Assembly: GCA_900312665.1 (NCBI GenBank)
Contig: ONZQ02000006.1
Span: 577,981-641,980, forward strand
DNA length: 64,000 nt
DNA from: Cephalotrichum gorgonifer
Taxonomy: Eukaryota; Ascomycota; Sordariomycetes; Microascales; Microascaceae
Direction: 5' to 3'
A model generated the notes under the pieces. It was given only the letters and a program-made list of their open reading frames with translations, ran no database searches and was not told the origin of the DNA. This document shows positions 1 to 9,668 of this stretch, one piece after another; position 1 is the first letter of the stretch; each line of letters begins with the position of its first letter. The position numbers and the translations under genes were made by a program.

Positions 1-953
1 CCTACCCTAATCAATTCGGAGTCTGGCACCACGCAAGCGATCGATTTCCCAACGGACGGATCATCTCGAGGCGGTCACGGCCGCAGATACCAGTATGCAT
101 ACGAGCACGTGGACGGGTACATGGTCCACAAAAAAAGAAAACAAAAAAGAGAAGAAGAAAAGAAGAAACAGAGGGACGTGATCAAAAAGACGAGATCCAA
201 ATAAGAATACTCTGTACCACTAATTATTAGTACTTGTACTCTAATAATAGCCTAATTCCTATCCCTCCTCAATGAAGCAATCAGCTGCTCGTTGACAAAC
301 ATCACCCAAGAGCTTGACTTTCACGTGTCAAAAAGAAAGGAAAAAAGACGACCATCCTGGTGATGACAAGAATTGTTGAGACCGGGCCCGCTCTCTGATT
401 CGCTGTGACTGATAACAGGGTCCTGGGGGCGCCGCTGGCTCCAGGGGTGAGACCCGGTGGTTGTTTCCTCGAGGTTGGCACCCCCTTGATTAGGAACTTC
501 CCGATCGGTTAGCGGGGTCGAAGGTTTGTACTTAGATACCTGCCTGTACAAGTCTTTTTTCAACGGTGGCTGGCGTACAGAATACTTGTCAACCCACCCT
601 TTCGCCTGTCCACGCCGGGTGGGGTCAGAAAGTAGCTGCCGAGCTAGGCTCGTTAATTCTTGGATCTAGAATTCGTGGTCTCGTCGTCCCTGCAAGAAAT
701 AGACGCGGCCCACCTCTCCTGTCCAAGTTTAGTGTCCAGTTATTACGAGCAGAGAAGAAACGCACACCGTCCAGCCTCCCCCACACGTTCGTTCATATTT
801 CTCCCCATCGTCCTCCGTAATCCTCCACGACCGACCGACTTACGATGCCTTGCTTATAACTACGAGTACCTCGCCCTGCAGATCTACCCACACCCTCGTT
901 GATCCACCTCCCGAATTCGAGACAAGACTGGTTGACCTTGCTCTTCCGCCGCC
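1..953. other. Spacer upstream of the CPT1-like gene
   Basis: No reading frame here looks like a gene. It starts with A-rich sequence (about 120-240) and becomes mixed GC towards the gene. It holds the E-box described separately near 320. The only ATG in strong context (GCCGCCATGG) is the one at 954 that starts the next gene. Confidence 0.6.
320..327 (+). promoter_or_regulatory. E-box resembling an inositol/choline response element
   Basis: The octamer TTCACGTG contains the CACGTG core. It matches the inner part of the yeast INO2/INO4 element (consensus WYTTCAYRTGS), although the flanking bases do not fit fully. It lies about 630 bp upstream of a phospholipid synthesis gene and 5.4 kb from an INO4-like bHLH gene. 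The link is inference: CACGTG is bound by many bHLH factors and can occur by chance. Confidence 0.2.
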
Positions 954-2641
954 ATGGCTTTGGCTCCAAGCAAAAGTACGTGACGAGTTCTTGACCTTGA
1001 CTTTAAACGTGCCCAGTTTGTGTTTAGCCACCCTACATCGCGCTCAGGAGGAAAAGGGGGGACTTCTGCGTCCGCCAAGCTTACCACGACCCATCTCTGG
1101 CTCGGAGAACTAGCCTTGAGATGCAGCGCTGACCACCCCACTCGCGAATTTATAGGAGAAGCTGCGGCCGAGTGCATCTCGGACGAGGCCCTTAGCCACC
1201 TGAAGACCTACAAGTACTCTAGCGTCGACAAGTCACCCGTGTCGAAATACATCCTGGGACCCTACGTACGAGCGCGCCCCTCTCCTCCCCTGCTGGCGCC
1301 CGCCCACCGGGCCGCAGCCGCAGTCGGCCTTTTCCTGCCCGTCCTGGCTACCGGCAGACACATAAGCTAATCATTGGGCCCCTGAGTAGTGGAATGCCGG
1401 CGTTAAACTACTGCCCCTATGGCTCGCGCCGAACATGGTCACCCTAATAGGGTTCTTCTTCATCCTCGGCAACATTGGCCTCCTTGTTGCCTACATGCCC
1501 GATTTGGTGGGGCCGGTAAGTGACTGCCTCCCCGCGCCGCGCCGGCTTGCTTCTCTCCTAGAGCGAAGCGCATGAGAAACCAGTTGTGGTCGGACATCCC
1601 GCTGACAACACTCTTTGCGGCGCCCAGGGACCTATGTGGCTTTACTTCAGCTTCGCCTTTGGCCTGTTCATGTACCAGACGATGGATAACCTAGACGGGA
1701 AGCAGGCACGACGGACCGGCACGTCAAGCGGGCTCGGCGAGCTCTTCGACCACGGTATCGACTCCCTCAACTGCACCCTCGCTAGTCTCCTCGAGACGGC
1801 CGCCATGGGCCTCGGGACGTCCAAGTCAGGCGTCGTCACGGCGCTCTGCCCGTGCATCCCCATGTTCTTCTCCACCTGGGAGACCTACCACACCCACACT
1901 CTATACCTAGGCTACATCAACGGCCCCACCGAGGGCCTCCTGATCGCGTGCGCCATCATGATCGTCTCCGGCATCTACGGGCCCGCGGTCTGGACGCAGC
2001 CCATCACCAACTTCGTCGGCGAGCGCTACCTCTTCGGCTACGCGGCCGTCATCGGCGACACCTCCTGCCGCGACATCTGGATCACCCTCCTCATCGGGTC
2101 CACTTTCACGGCACACGTTCCGTTCTGCGTCTTCAACGTCATTCGCGCGCGCCGCAGCCGCGGCCTCCCCGTCGCCCCCGTCTTCCTCGAGTGGACGCCC
2201 ATGCTCGTCTATACCCTCGGCATCGGCGCCTGGCTCTTCTCGCCCCATTCGAGCCTGCTCACCGACAACCACCTCGTGCTCTTCTGCATCACCATGTCCT
2301 TCGTCTTCGGCCGCATGACAACTAAGATGATCCTCGCCCACCTGACCCGCCAGCCCTTCCCGTACTGGACCGTGATGCTGACCCCGCTCGTGGGCGGCGC
2401 CGTCATGGTGAACCTGCCCAGGTTCGGGCTCGCGGCCGTCAGCGCGGCGACCGAGCTCAAGTACCTCTACGCGTACCTGCTCTTCGCGGCCGTGGTGTAC
2501 TTTAGGTGGGCGTTCCTGGTTGTCACATCCATCTGCCGGTTCCTGGGTATCAACGCCCTGACGATACCGAAGGAGAAGCAATTGGAGAACAGTAGGCTGC
2601 TGGCTCTGTCTAACGGGACGGCGGGGAAGAAGGCGACCTGA
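954..2641 (+). CDS. CPT1: Choline/ethanolamine phosphotransferase (CPT1/EPT1 type)
   Basis: Integral ER/Golgi membrane enzyme that transfers phosphocholine or phosphoethanolamine from the CDP-activated alcohol to diacylglycerol, the last step of the Kennedy pathway. Exons 954-975, 1156-1265, 1390-1515 and 1628-2641 join in phase to 423 residues, close to the yeast enzymes (about 390). The start ATG has a perfect GCCGCCATGG context; exon 1 is only 22 nt and ends at GTACGT. The CDP-alcohol phosphotransferase signature DGx2ARx8Gx3Dx3D is present as DGKQARRTG...GELFDHGID near residue 105. Several hydrophobic segments follow. The N-terminal motif (LKTYKYSSVDKSPVSKY) is also typical of the family. 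Sequence alone does not show whether choline or ethanolamine is preferred. Confidence 0.93.
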
Positions 2642-3311
2642 GCTCTGGCTTTTCTTGTTAAGAAGGGAGGTGTGGGTGTGGGTGTGAGGAACTAAAAATG
2701 AGGGGAGATAGAAGAAAAAAGGGCGGAAAGTCGGTTCTGCGCAGGAATTGGAAAGGAGAGCGGACATTAACATCGGTTGGATGTTTTGAGAGATGGCGCG
2801 GCTGCTGCTAGAAGGGCAACTGGGTGGTTATTATTCTTGGTTTCATGCATGTTATAGGCGCCGACTGAGGCTCGATCGAACGGCCTCCGAGCGTTCTCGA
2901 CATAATCCGGCGTTGCAGGCTTTTTTTTCTATAGCTACATCTTCATTTTTTGAGTATCCTTCTTTAGTTCGGGATGGCTCTTATGTGCCGCGCGAGATTC
3001 CAGCACCAGGGCTTATGATATCGGGAATATAAGAACGAGATGATGTCGTTCATATTACTCCCTCCCCTTCGTGAATAGCTCGCGGTGGTTCCTCCTCATC
3101 TGGGGCGGGTTGTGTGGCCAGTCTATTTATCAATTCTAGACTGAAGAAGCCGACTTTTCCCCTTTTCTATATTGGAATCCATCCACCACCCACCTGCCCT
3201 ATTTTCGTCTTTGCTCCCCAAGTGCAAGGCCCACTCTTGCCTAGCCCTCGGGGCGATCCTAGAAAGCAGAGGTTCTGAGCGTCTCAAAGGGTCTATGCCC
3301 CGACCCTTTTC
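2642..3311. other. Convergent spacer between CPT1 and the Maf gene
   Basis: Holds the 3' ends of two convergent genes. The start is T- and G-rich with a short GTGTGGGTGTGGGTGTG run (about 2670-2686), which probably lies in the CPT1 3' UTR. I see no gene. Confidence 0.6.
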
Positions 3312-4200
3312 TTACTCCTCCGCGCTCTCTTCGCCCTCCTCCTCGTCCTGCCTGAAGACGACCTTCTCCGCCAAGGCGAGACACCTCCTGACCGGCAAGC
3401 CCACGACGTTATCCACGCTCCCGTCGACCCTCTCCACCAGCACCATGCCGCCGACGCCCTGCAGCGCGTACCCGCCCGCCTTGTCCGCGCCTTCACCAGT
3501 ATCGACGTAGGCCTCGATGACGTCGTCCGGCAGGCCGTCCTCCTCGGCGGCGAAGTAGACCTTGGTCTCCTCGGTGTGCGTCTGGAGGTCGTATCCCGGG
3601 AACCTCGCGTCCTCGCGCGGGGCGAGGACGCAGACGGAGGTCATGACGGTGTGGACCCTGGTGTCGCGGAGGTGGCGGAGGGTGCGGACGTGGTCGGCCC
3701 TGCTGCGGGGCTTCTCGAGGATGCGGCCGTCGCGGGACACGACGATGGTGTCGGCGGATATGACAAGGGCCGGGTCCGGGAGGCGGGAGTCGGCGTCCTG
3801 GGCGGCGACGAGGGACTGGTAGACGTCGAGGACCTTTTGGTTGGCGGTGGCGGAGACGTAGGCGTGGGGGCCCGCGGACTTGTCGGCGTCCTCGGGCTTG
3901 GTGGAGGGGATGATTTCGAGGTTGGTGAGGCCGACCTGGTTGTGGGGCGGGTTAGATCTGGTTATTGTTGGCTATTGTTCTGGGGGGCGGGGAGGGAAGG
4001 AAGGGGGAAACGGCCATTACCTGGGCTAGGAGGGCTCTCCGACGGGGAGACGCGGAAGCAAGGATGACGCGCTTCGACCTGAGGTGCTTGAGGATGGGGA
4101 GGTTAAGGGGCCGGGGCATGGGCCTCGGTGGCCTCGAGCTCGCGTTGGCCGGAGCTCGCGCCTCGGGAGTACTCTTCTCCTTGGCGTCTCCGTCTGCCAT
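3312..4200 (-). CDS. Maf/YhdE-family nucleoside triphosphate pyrophosphatase
   Basis: Predicted cytosolic housecleaning enzyme that hydrolyses non-canonical or modified nucleoside triphosphates (dTTP/UTP or m7GTP classes in the family) to monophosphate and pyrophosphate. Exons 4200-4021 and 3935-3312, with an 85-bp intron (GTAATG...CAG), encode 267 residues. The N-terminal signature ASASPRR follows a proline-rich leader. The central motif ISADTIVV carries the catalytic Asp. The C-terminal motif KAGGYALQGVGG precedes VDGSVDNVVGLPV, all in canonical order. An in-frame upstream ATG at 4245 would add 15 residues; I chose 4200 because the extra segment looks like leader. Fungal members carry an insert between the first two motifs, as here. 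It is divergently oriented from the INO4-like gene across a 1.5-kb spacer. Confidence 0.9.
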
Positions 4201-5730
4201 ATTTGGATCGGAGGTAAGGGCTACCTTGCTACTACCTCTCGACAAGCTCGGAGTTATTCGTTTCGCTTCGGAAGGAGATTCGAACTACAGTCGCATTGGA
4301 GGTTCTGGCGACTCGTACTTCGGGCGGGACGGGTATCAGGGAGGATCAGATGCTATTGCCCTCCTTTTTTGGGTTTTGCCTCGGGAGGGTCTTTTGGAGT
4401 TTTGGGAAAAGATGGAGGGGAGCGGTGCTGATGATGACATGTGAGGTCCGTCCAGAACCAGGAATATCGAGCTGAGCTACTAATACCCCGCCCACCCGTC
4501 CGCCCGTCCCTCCCCACCCTGTTTCCAATTGCCCTTGCTCAGCTTGTTTGCAACCCCACCCCTCCCCTCCACGCGCCCCCCGACAAGGCCCCGTAAAAGT
4601 GCCGTGCCCTGCGCCCCTGTGTGCCTGAAAGTCTGCCCCTGGCGAGAAACAAATAATCCGGCATCTGTGCCGCTTCCGGGCCCGCCCGTGCATGCCCGAG
4701 AGCCGACGGCCGATTCTTTCCAAAGTCCGGATCTGGAAAGCGAGCGGAGCTCCTTCCGCGCCTGACTCGTGTGCGGGTGTCTGTTCTGTACTCGGAGACT
4801 GGCGGGAGAGCTTGGAAGGGCCTAAGCAGAGGGGTAGTTTTAGCACCATTGTCCTTTTGTTTTAGATCATGTAGTTCCTTAATCTTGCTTTACAACAGAG
4901 TATTACTACATCCAACATCCAAGGCTGGAGTGAGATATAATACAATTCAGGGCTGCAGTCAGAAGCGCACATAAGCTACGATGTATATTGTATGGCAGTT
5001 TAGTCGCCCAGGTGCGCGCCCGTGCTCATGCTCATGCTCCCGCTATCACCCGCTAGAGAACCAGCCCTGGTAGGGCCGATCAGGTACCGCCGAGTGACGC
5101 ATGCCCATGTGCCAAGCAGTAATTACTGGGCGCCTATTATTACTAACCCTGGGCGTGGGCTATTACCCCCCCGAGGGTCAATGGGGGCATGTGCCATGCA
5201 TGTGCTTTCCCATTTCAACCAGGCCCAGAGAAAACGAATCACATGCCATCATCACTAGGTAGGCACCGCGCAACTGCAACTCCCAAAACACCACGCTCTC
5301 TACACAACTTGCTCCTCAAGCACCCGGATCCGCTCCACGTCACCAAAAGATAGGAGGGAGAGAGAGACAGACAAGAATTGGAGTATCCTAGAGCCTCGGG
5401 AATCCGAAAGTAATTTTTTCTTGTATATTCCCTGATGCGCATACTTGGCTACCCCCCGCGGCCTCGGTTGGTAAAGTCCACAAAAGTGCTGCTACGAGTA
5501 TAAACTCCCTGTTCGCGCTCCGAAACCCACATACTACGCCGATTACTCTCCTTCCTTTTTCTCTTATCTTCTTGTCTCTTACCTTCACACGCTAAGACTG
5601 GAACTCTGTTCTTGATACCCCCGTCCGCTTCGTGTTTCCGTCCCTTCCTCCTCGAAGTCTGGAAGCTCTTTGTTTCCTTCCTCTTCCGCGCGCGAGAGGT
5701 GGTCACGGGTAAAACGGAAAAGCAGCAGCC
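4201..5730. other. Divergent promoter region between Maf and the INO4-like gene
   Basis: About 1.5 kb between two divergently transcribed genes. The Maf-proximal half is C-rich on the + strand; the INO4-proximal 150 bp is T/C-rich (for example CTCTCCTTCCTTTTTCTC near 5547), typical of filamentous fungal promoters and 5' UTRs. No coding sequence or repeat was recognised. Confidence 0.55.
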
Positions 5731-6388
5731 ATGAGTGCGTCGGAAGATACCCATTCAAATTCTCAGGCAGAGGAGAAGAACCGCCTGACGGAGGTGGAGA
5801 AGCGGAATAACCACGTCGCCTCCGGTACGTCCTCCCCCGACCTCCCTTCCCCCTTCCCCCTTCCCCCTTCCCCCTTCCCCCTTCCCCGTCCTCCCTCGGG
5901 TCTTCCCAGAGCCTCCTCCGATGCCACCACGCCGCAATCCACGATAACCCCTCTCCCCTCAACCGCCACTTTGTCCGCTCTCGAACCAACAAGCCGCTGA
6001 CCCTCCCCCGCCAGAGAAGAAACGTCGCGAGGCGATCCGCTACGCCTTCGACCGCCTCACCACCCTCGTCCCCGGCCTCGAGGGCCAGGGCCGCTCCGAG
6101 GGCGTGGTCCTCCAGCGCACGGCCGAGTTCCTGCACGAGCAGCTGGGCGAGAACCAGCGGCTGGCCGACGAGCTGGCGAGGCGCGGCGCCGACGTGCCCG
6201 AGCATCTGAAGATGTAGTAAGTGCCATTTTGGAAAACCCTCTTTTTACCCCTTCTCCCCCAGAGCAACGGTTGCTGACGCGTGCTGTCACCCCCTTTTAG
6301 TAAGACGCAGGCGAGTCGGAGCGACGGCGGCGAGACGTACGAGTCGACAAAGAGGAGGAATTCCGCGAATGGAAAGGCGGGACGGTAG
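5731..6388 (+). CDS. INO4: Small bHLH transcription factor, INO4-like
   Basis: Nuclear bHLH protein. In yeast, Ino4 pairs with Ino2 on CANNTG-core elements to activate phospholipid genes. Exons 5731-5824, 6015-6216 and 6301-6388 join in phase to 127 residues. The basic region has the E-box-reading His-Glu-Arg triad (NNHVASEKKRREAI; splice site inside it), followed by helix 1, a short loop (LVPGLEGQGRSEG) and helix 2 (VVLQRTAEFLHEQL). A basic tail closes the protein. Exon 2 must end at GTA|GTAAGT so that the apparent TAG becomes a Tyr codon (TA|T). The loop and flanks match the small fungal INO4 group better than larger bHLH families. The partner and true targets in this species are unknown. 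Confidence 0.85.
5844..5889 (+). repeat. CCCCCTT heptamer repeat in intron 1 of the INO4-like gene
   Basis: About five tandem copies of a 7-nt polypyrimidine unit (CCCCCTT) form an almost pure C/T tract within the first 70 bases of the 190-bp intron. It does not encode protein. See findings. Confidence 0.9.
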
Positions 6389-6823
6389 CCGGGGGGGCCA
6401 GGGGCCGGGGGCGGGGGAGCTGGGGGACGCGAAAACGATTTGAACAGGGTTGGCGCTCTTTCGGGCTCTAACTCTAATACGGGTATGGGCAGAGGCGAGG
6501 AGCGGGGGAAAATGGGTTATCCTCCCCTGGCGAGGGGCGGATGGGACCGGGGTGTTTTGACACGGGAGTATTTTGATATACAGGGCAGGGCGTTTGGTGG
6601 ACTCACGGAACGGCGAACGATATCCCAGCGGCGAATGTTTGAATGGATTTTTTCTTTTCTCTTCTCAATGTAATCTAATAAAACGACCATTTGCTACTCC
6701 CCGTCCTGATCTACAAACATAAATTTCACCTTCGATATGACATATGATACATGGGTCTAGTGTACTGACAGGCCGGCCCCGGCCCGGCCCCCCTAAACGC
6801 GTATTCTTACAACTTCACGTCAC
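6389..6823. other. Convergent spacer, INO4-like and ThrRS 3' ends
   Basis: About 435 bp between convergent stop codons. It begins with a G-rich stretch (6389-6425) and turns AT-richer with TAATCTAATAAAACG near 6671, a plausible polyadenylation region. No gene is seen. Confidence 0.55.
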
Positions 6824-8443
6824 CTACTGGAACGTCGCCACCTTCTTCTGCATCGTAGCGAGCAGCTCCGAGGGCGTCATGACCTTCCTCCCCCCGGGTA
6901 TGCTCTGCCCCGAGACCGAGACGGTCCCGTCCGCGGCCTCCCTGGAGCCCACCGTGACGATGATGCCGTACCCCTTCGCGTCGGCCTGCATCTTCTTCCT
7001 ACCCATCGTGATGGCCCTGGAGTCGAGGTCCACCACCAGCCCGTTCGGCTGCATCATCTCCCCGGGCGGCAGCTCCCCGCTCTCCAGCCCCTCCTCCCCG
7101 CCGTGGCCCTCGAGGAGGTTCCGCACCGTCTGAGCCCACGCCACCGTCTCGGGCGCGTCGTTGACGGTGAGGATCACGGCCTGGCGCGGGTTGAGCCAGA
7201 AGGGCCACGCGGCGCCGTGCCGCTCTATCAGCAGGGCCATCAGCCTCTCGACGGACCCCAGCACGGCGCGGTGGATCATCACGGGCGCCACGGGGCCCGA
7301 GACGGCCAGCAGCGCCGGGTCGTCCGTCGACTCGCCGCGCGCCTCGAGCTCGGGCGCGGGGGCCTCGTACTTGAGCCCGAAGCGCTTGGGGAGCTGGAAG
7401 TCGAGCTGGATCGTGGCGGTCTGGTGCTCCTTGCCGTCCGGGTCGCGCAGGATGATGTCGATCTTGGGGCCGTAGAAGGCGCCGTCGCCCTCGTTGACCG
7501 ACCACTCCTGCCCCGAGGCGTCCAGGGCCCTCCTCAGGGCCGACTCGGCGCGCTCCCATTCATCCTCGGAGCCGATGTAGTGGTCGAGGGGCCGCGTGGA
7601 GAGGGCGAGGCGGTAGTCGACGCCGAGGCGGAGGACGGAGTAGACGAAGCGCACGAAGCCGAGGGTGCGGCGGATCTCGCGCTCGACCTGGGAGGGGCGG
7701 CAGAAGATGTGGCCGTCGTCCTGGTGGAAGCGGCGGACGCGCGTCAGGCCCGTCAGGGCGCCCGAGACCTCGTTGCGGTGGAGCGGGGAGAAGTCGGCGT
7801 AGCGGATCGGGAGGTCGGCGTAGCTGCGGGGCTCCGAGGCGAAGATGAGGCAGTGGCCGGGGCAGTTCATCGGCTTCAGGCCGTAGTCGCCCTCGTCCTC
7901 CTCCGCCTCCGCGGGTGCCGGCGCCGATTCTCCCTCATGCGCCCCGCCGCAGCAGGACGTGGACGACCGCGGGTTGGAGGTGACGGAGAACATGTCGTCG
8001 GCGTAGTTCTCGAGGTGGCCCGACTTCTCCCACAGGCTCTTCTTGTAGATCGTTGGCGTGTCGACCTCGTCGAAGCCGTACCGGACGTATTGCCGGCGGA
8101 GGAAGTCGACGAGGCGGTTGGCGATGCGCTTGCCGTGGGGGAGGAGGAGGGGGGAGCCGGGGCTGTAGATGGACGTCGTGAAGAGCTTCTGCTGGGCACC
8201 GATGCGGCGGTGGTCGGGGAGTTCGGTACTGGAGGTGGGGGTGGAGGAGGGCGAGGGGTTTGGCGTCGCCGCGGAGTCGTCGCCGCGGCGGGTTGGGGCC
8301 GTCGTCGTTAGAGTGCGGCGCGGGAGTGAGTGAGCGGGTAGGCGCGATTGGGGATGTGATAGTCGGGCTGGCCGCGCCCGGGCTGCGTAGAGAAGGACAG
8401 GCCCTGGGCGGGCCATGGCGGCGCTGTGGAGGAGGCGCGTCAT
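6824..8443 (-). CDS. MST1: Threonyl-tRNA synthetase, mitochondrial
   Basis: Charges mitochondrial tRNA-Thr with threonine. It is a single 539-residue exon without the TGS/editing N-terminus of the cytosolic enzyme, as in yeast Mst1. The N-terminal ~50 residues are rich in Arg/Ala/Ser and free of acidic residues, fitting a matrix-targeting peptide. Class II motif 1 lies near FDEVDTPTIYKKSLWEKSGH. The zinc/threonine region has GLKPMNCPGHC, motif 2 is YADFSPLHRNE with RRFHQDDGHIF, and motif 3 contains HRAVLGSVERLMALL. The C-terminal anticodon-binding domain starts at about AVILTVNDAPETV. A Ser/Ala/Glu-rich insert of about 30 residues, including two adjacent Cys, interrupts the region before GLKPMNCPGH. 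The ATG at 8443 is overlapped by a two-codon upstream ORF. Confidence 0.95.
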   Translation of the reverse strand: MTRLLHSAAMARPGPVLLYAARARPARLSHPQSRLPAHSLPRRTLTTTAPTRRGDDSAATPNPSPSSTPTSSTELPDHRRIGAQQKLFTTSIYSPGSPLLLPHGKRIANRLVDFLRRQYVRYGFDEVDTPTIYKKSLWEKSGHLENYADDMFSVTSNPRSSTSCCGGAHEGESAPAPAEAEEDEGDYGLKPMNCPGHCLIFASEPRSYADLPIRYADFSPLHRNEVSGALTGLTRVRRFHQDDGHIFCRPSQVEREIRRTLGFVRFVYSVLRLGVDYRLALSTRPLDHYIGSEDEWERAESALRRALDASGQEWSVNEGDGAFYGPKIDIILRDPDGKEHQTATIQLDFQLPKRFGLKYEAPAPELEARGESTDDPALLAVSGPVAPVMIHRAVLGSVERLMALLIERHGAAWPFWLNPRQAVILTVNDAPETVAWAQTVRNLLEGHGGEEGLESGELPPGEMMQPNGLVVDLDSRAITMGRKKMQADAKGYGIIVTVGSREAADGTVSVSGQSIPGGRKVMTPSELLATMQKKVATFQ

Positions 8444-8448
8444 AGCAT
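8440..8448 (-). promoter_or_regulatory. Minimal upstream ORF overlapping the MST1 start
   Basis: Reading on the minus strand, ATG CTA TGA ends inside the MST1 start codon, so the two share an ATGA overlap. A scanning ribosome meets this ATG five bases before the real one. It could damp translation or work by termination-reinitiation. Whether it lies in the mature 5' UTR is not known. Confidence 0.35.
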
Positions 8449-8726
8449 CGCCCGTTGGGTGGGAGTGGAAGAAAGGGTGTGAGGCTATCCCGAGCTGCTC
8501 AATTTTTGTGGTCCGAGGGTGGATCTAGTCAGGTAGGTACTTTCCAACTGCAGTTGGCCGCAGCAGGCGACGGCCGCTGGCATTCTTATCCTACAGGGGG
8601 TCTAACCGCTAACTGGTCGCCACCTTCACCACTGGCTATGTAGCAACCTCTGAAGGTCACTCCTGCCCACTGTTTCCGCTGGTTGTATCATAAGCAAGAC
8701 ATCTGTCTCCGTGACATGTGATCGAA

Positions 8727-9212
8727 TCAAGCCTTCCTCCACTTCTCCTGCTTCACCCCAACCCCAACCCCAAGAACGATCAAAAGCCTCGCGATGAGAC
8801 TCGGCGCCGTAGAACAGAAGACAAGCCAGTCCATCGCCCCCCAGCCCGCCACGTCCAGCCATACATCCCACCCCCCGACCGCCTGTGCCACGCTCCACGC
8901 GTACAGCGCGTCCTGCAGCAGCCCCCCCGTGCAGATCCACCTCCAGACCCTCAGATCGTCGAGCTGCCGCAGCGCGAGAACCTCGAGGAAGACGAGGAAG
9001 AGCCAGGCACCGGCGAGCTCGGTGTAGAGGAACTGCGTGGCGGGGTCGTAGGTGACGGACGAGCGCGTCATGATAGAGAGGTAGTCCTGCGGCGCGGAGA
9101 GGGCCTGGTGGATGCCGCCGAGCGCGATGAGCGGCTCGAGCGTGGTGAGCGCGAAGCGGTAGGCGTAGGGGATTGCCGCCGTGGCTTTCGTGGGTGGTGC
9201 GTAGGCGGCCAT
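8727..9212 (-). CDS. Four-pass membrane protein, DUF7704-like
   Basis: A single exon encodes 161 residues with about four hydrophobic segments: the start (PYAYRFALTTLEPLIALGGI), residues ~65-85 (AGAWLFLVFLEVLAL), ~92-108 (CTGGLLQDALYAWSVA) and the C-terminal third (LIARLLIVLGVGVGV). Layout, length and the early FALTTLEPLIALGG motif resemble the small fungal integral membrane proteins grouped as DUF7704; the family name is from memory and needs a profile search. No catalytic motif is visible. The last codons use a CCCCAA-type repeat on the + strand that encodes GVGVGV. The function is unknown. Confidence 0.7.
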   Translation of the reverse strand: MAAYAPPTKATAAIPYAYRFALTTLEPLIALGGIHQALSAPQDYLSIMTRSSVTYDPATQFLYTELAGAWLFLVFLEVLALRQLDDLRVWRWICTGGLLQDALYAWSVAQAVGGWDVWLDVAGWGAMDWLVFCSTAPSLIARLLIVLGVGVGVKQEKWRKA

Positions 9213-9668
9213 TTTTTGGGAGTTCTTCTATCCTTCCGGCTTTGATTTGCAGGGTGTGTTATAAGGTGGCCGGTATCCGACGAACAGGAGCTTTATGTAG
9301 TAGCAGACTGGGCGCGTTTGAGAGGAAGTGTGGTGGCTTTACAGGGATAGATAGATCTTCGAGCTCTAGGGTGGTTGGGAGTGAAAGAGTTCAGGTTATG
9401 AACAGCTACATCATCCAGCAGGGGAAGAGGGGTCGAATCCTTGGGGATCGCAATCCTTCCCTCCCTAGAAAGCGTACAACATAGTGACGTCGCACACAGC
9501 CATGAAACATCTCCACTTACACGCCCAACTCGACCAGACTCACTCACCAAGCACACAAACACAACACGAAACTACGAGTACATCAAAAGTCCGCTAAAAA
9601 TAAGAAAAGAGTATGATCCAAGGAAAAAAAAATTCCATAGTCACATTCAATATTACACAATTCAAGAC
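9213..9668. other. Spacer between the DUF7704-like gene and the urease 3' end
   Basis: About 455 bp. It serves as the DUF7704-like promoter and, at 9580-9668 (A-rich on the + strand), the urease 3' UTR. No gene is seen. Confidence 0.55.

Noticed and set aside
1020..1370. Reading CPT1 from the frame opening at 1020
   Set aside because: It passes through intron sequence; the 954 ATG has the best context and its 22-nt exon splices in phase to the conserved N-terminus.
1907..2773. A 288-codon minus frame opposite CPT1
   Set aside because: Antisense shadow of the CPT1 exon 4 with low-complexity Glu/Gly/Asp composition.
7103..8311. A 402-codon + frame opposite mitochondrial ThrRS
   Set aside because: Antisense shadow of a GC-rich gene; composition is Val/Gly/Glu/Ala-biased and no domain is present.
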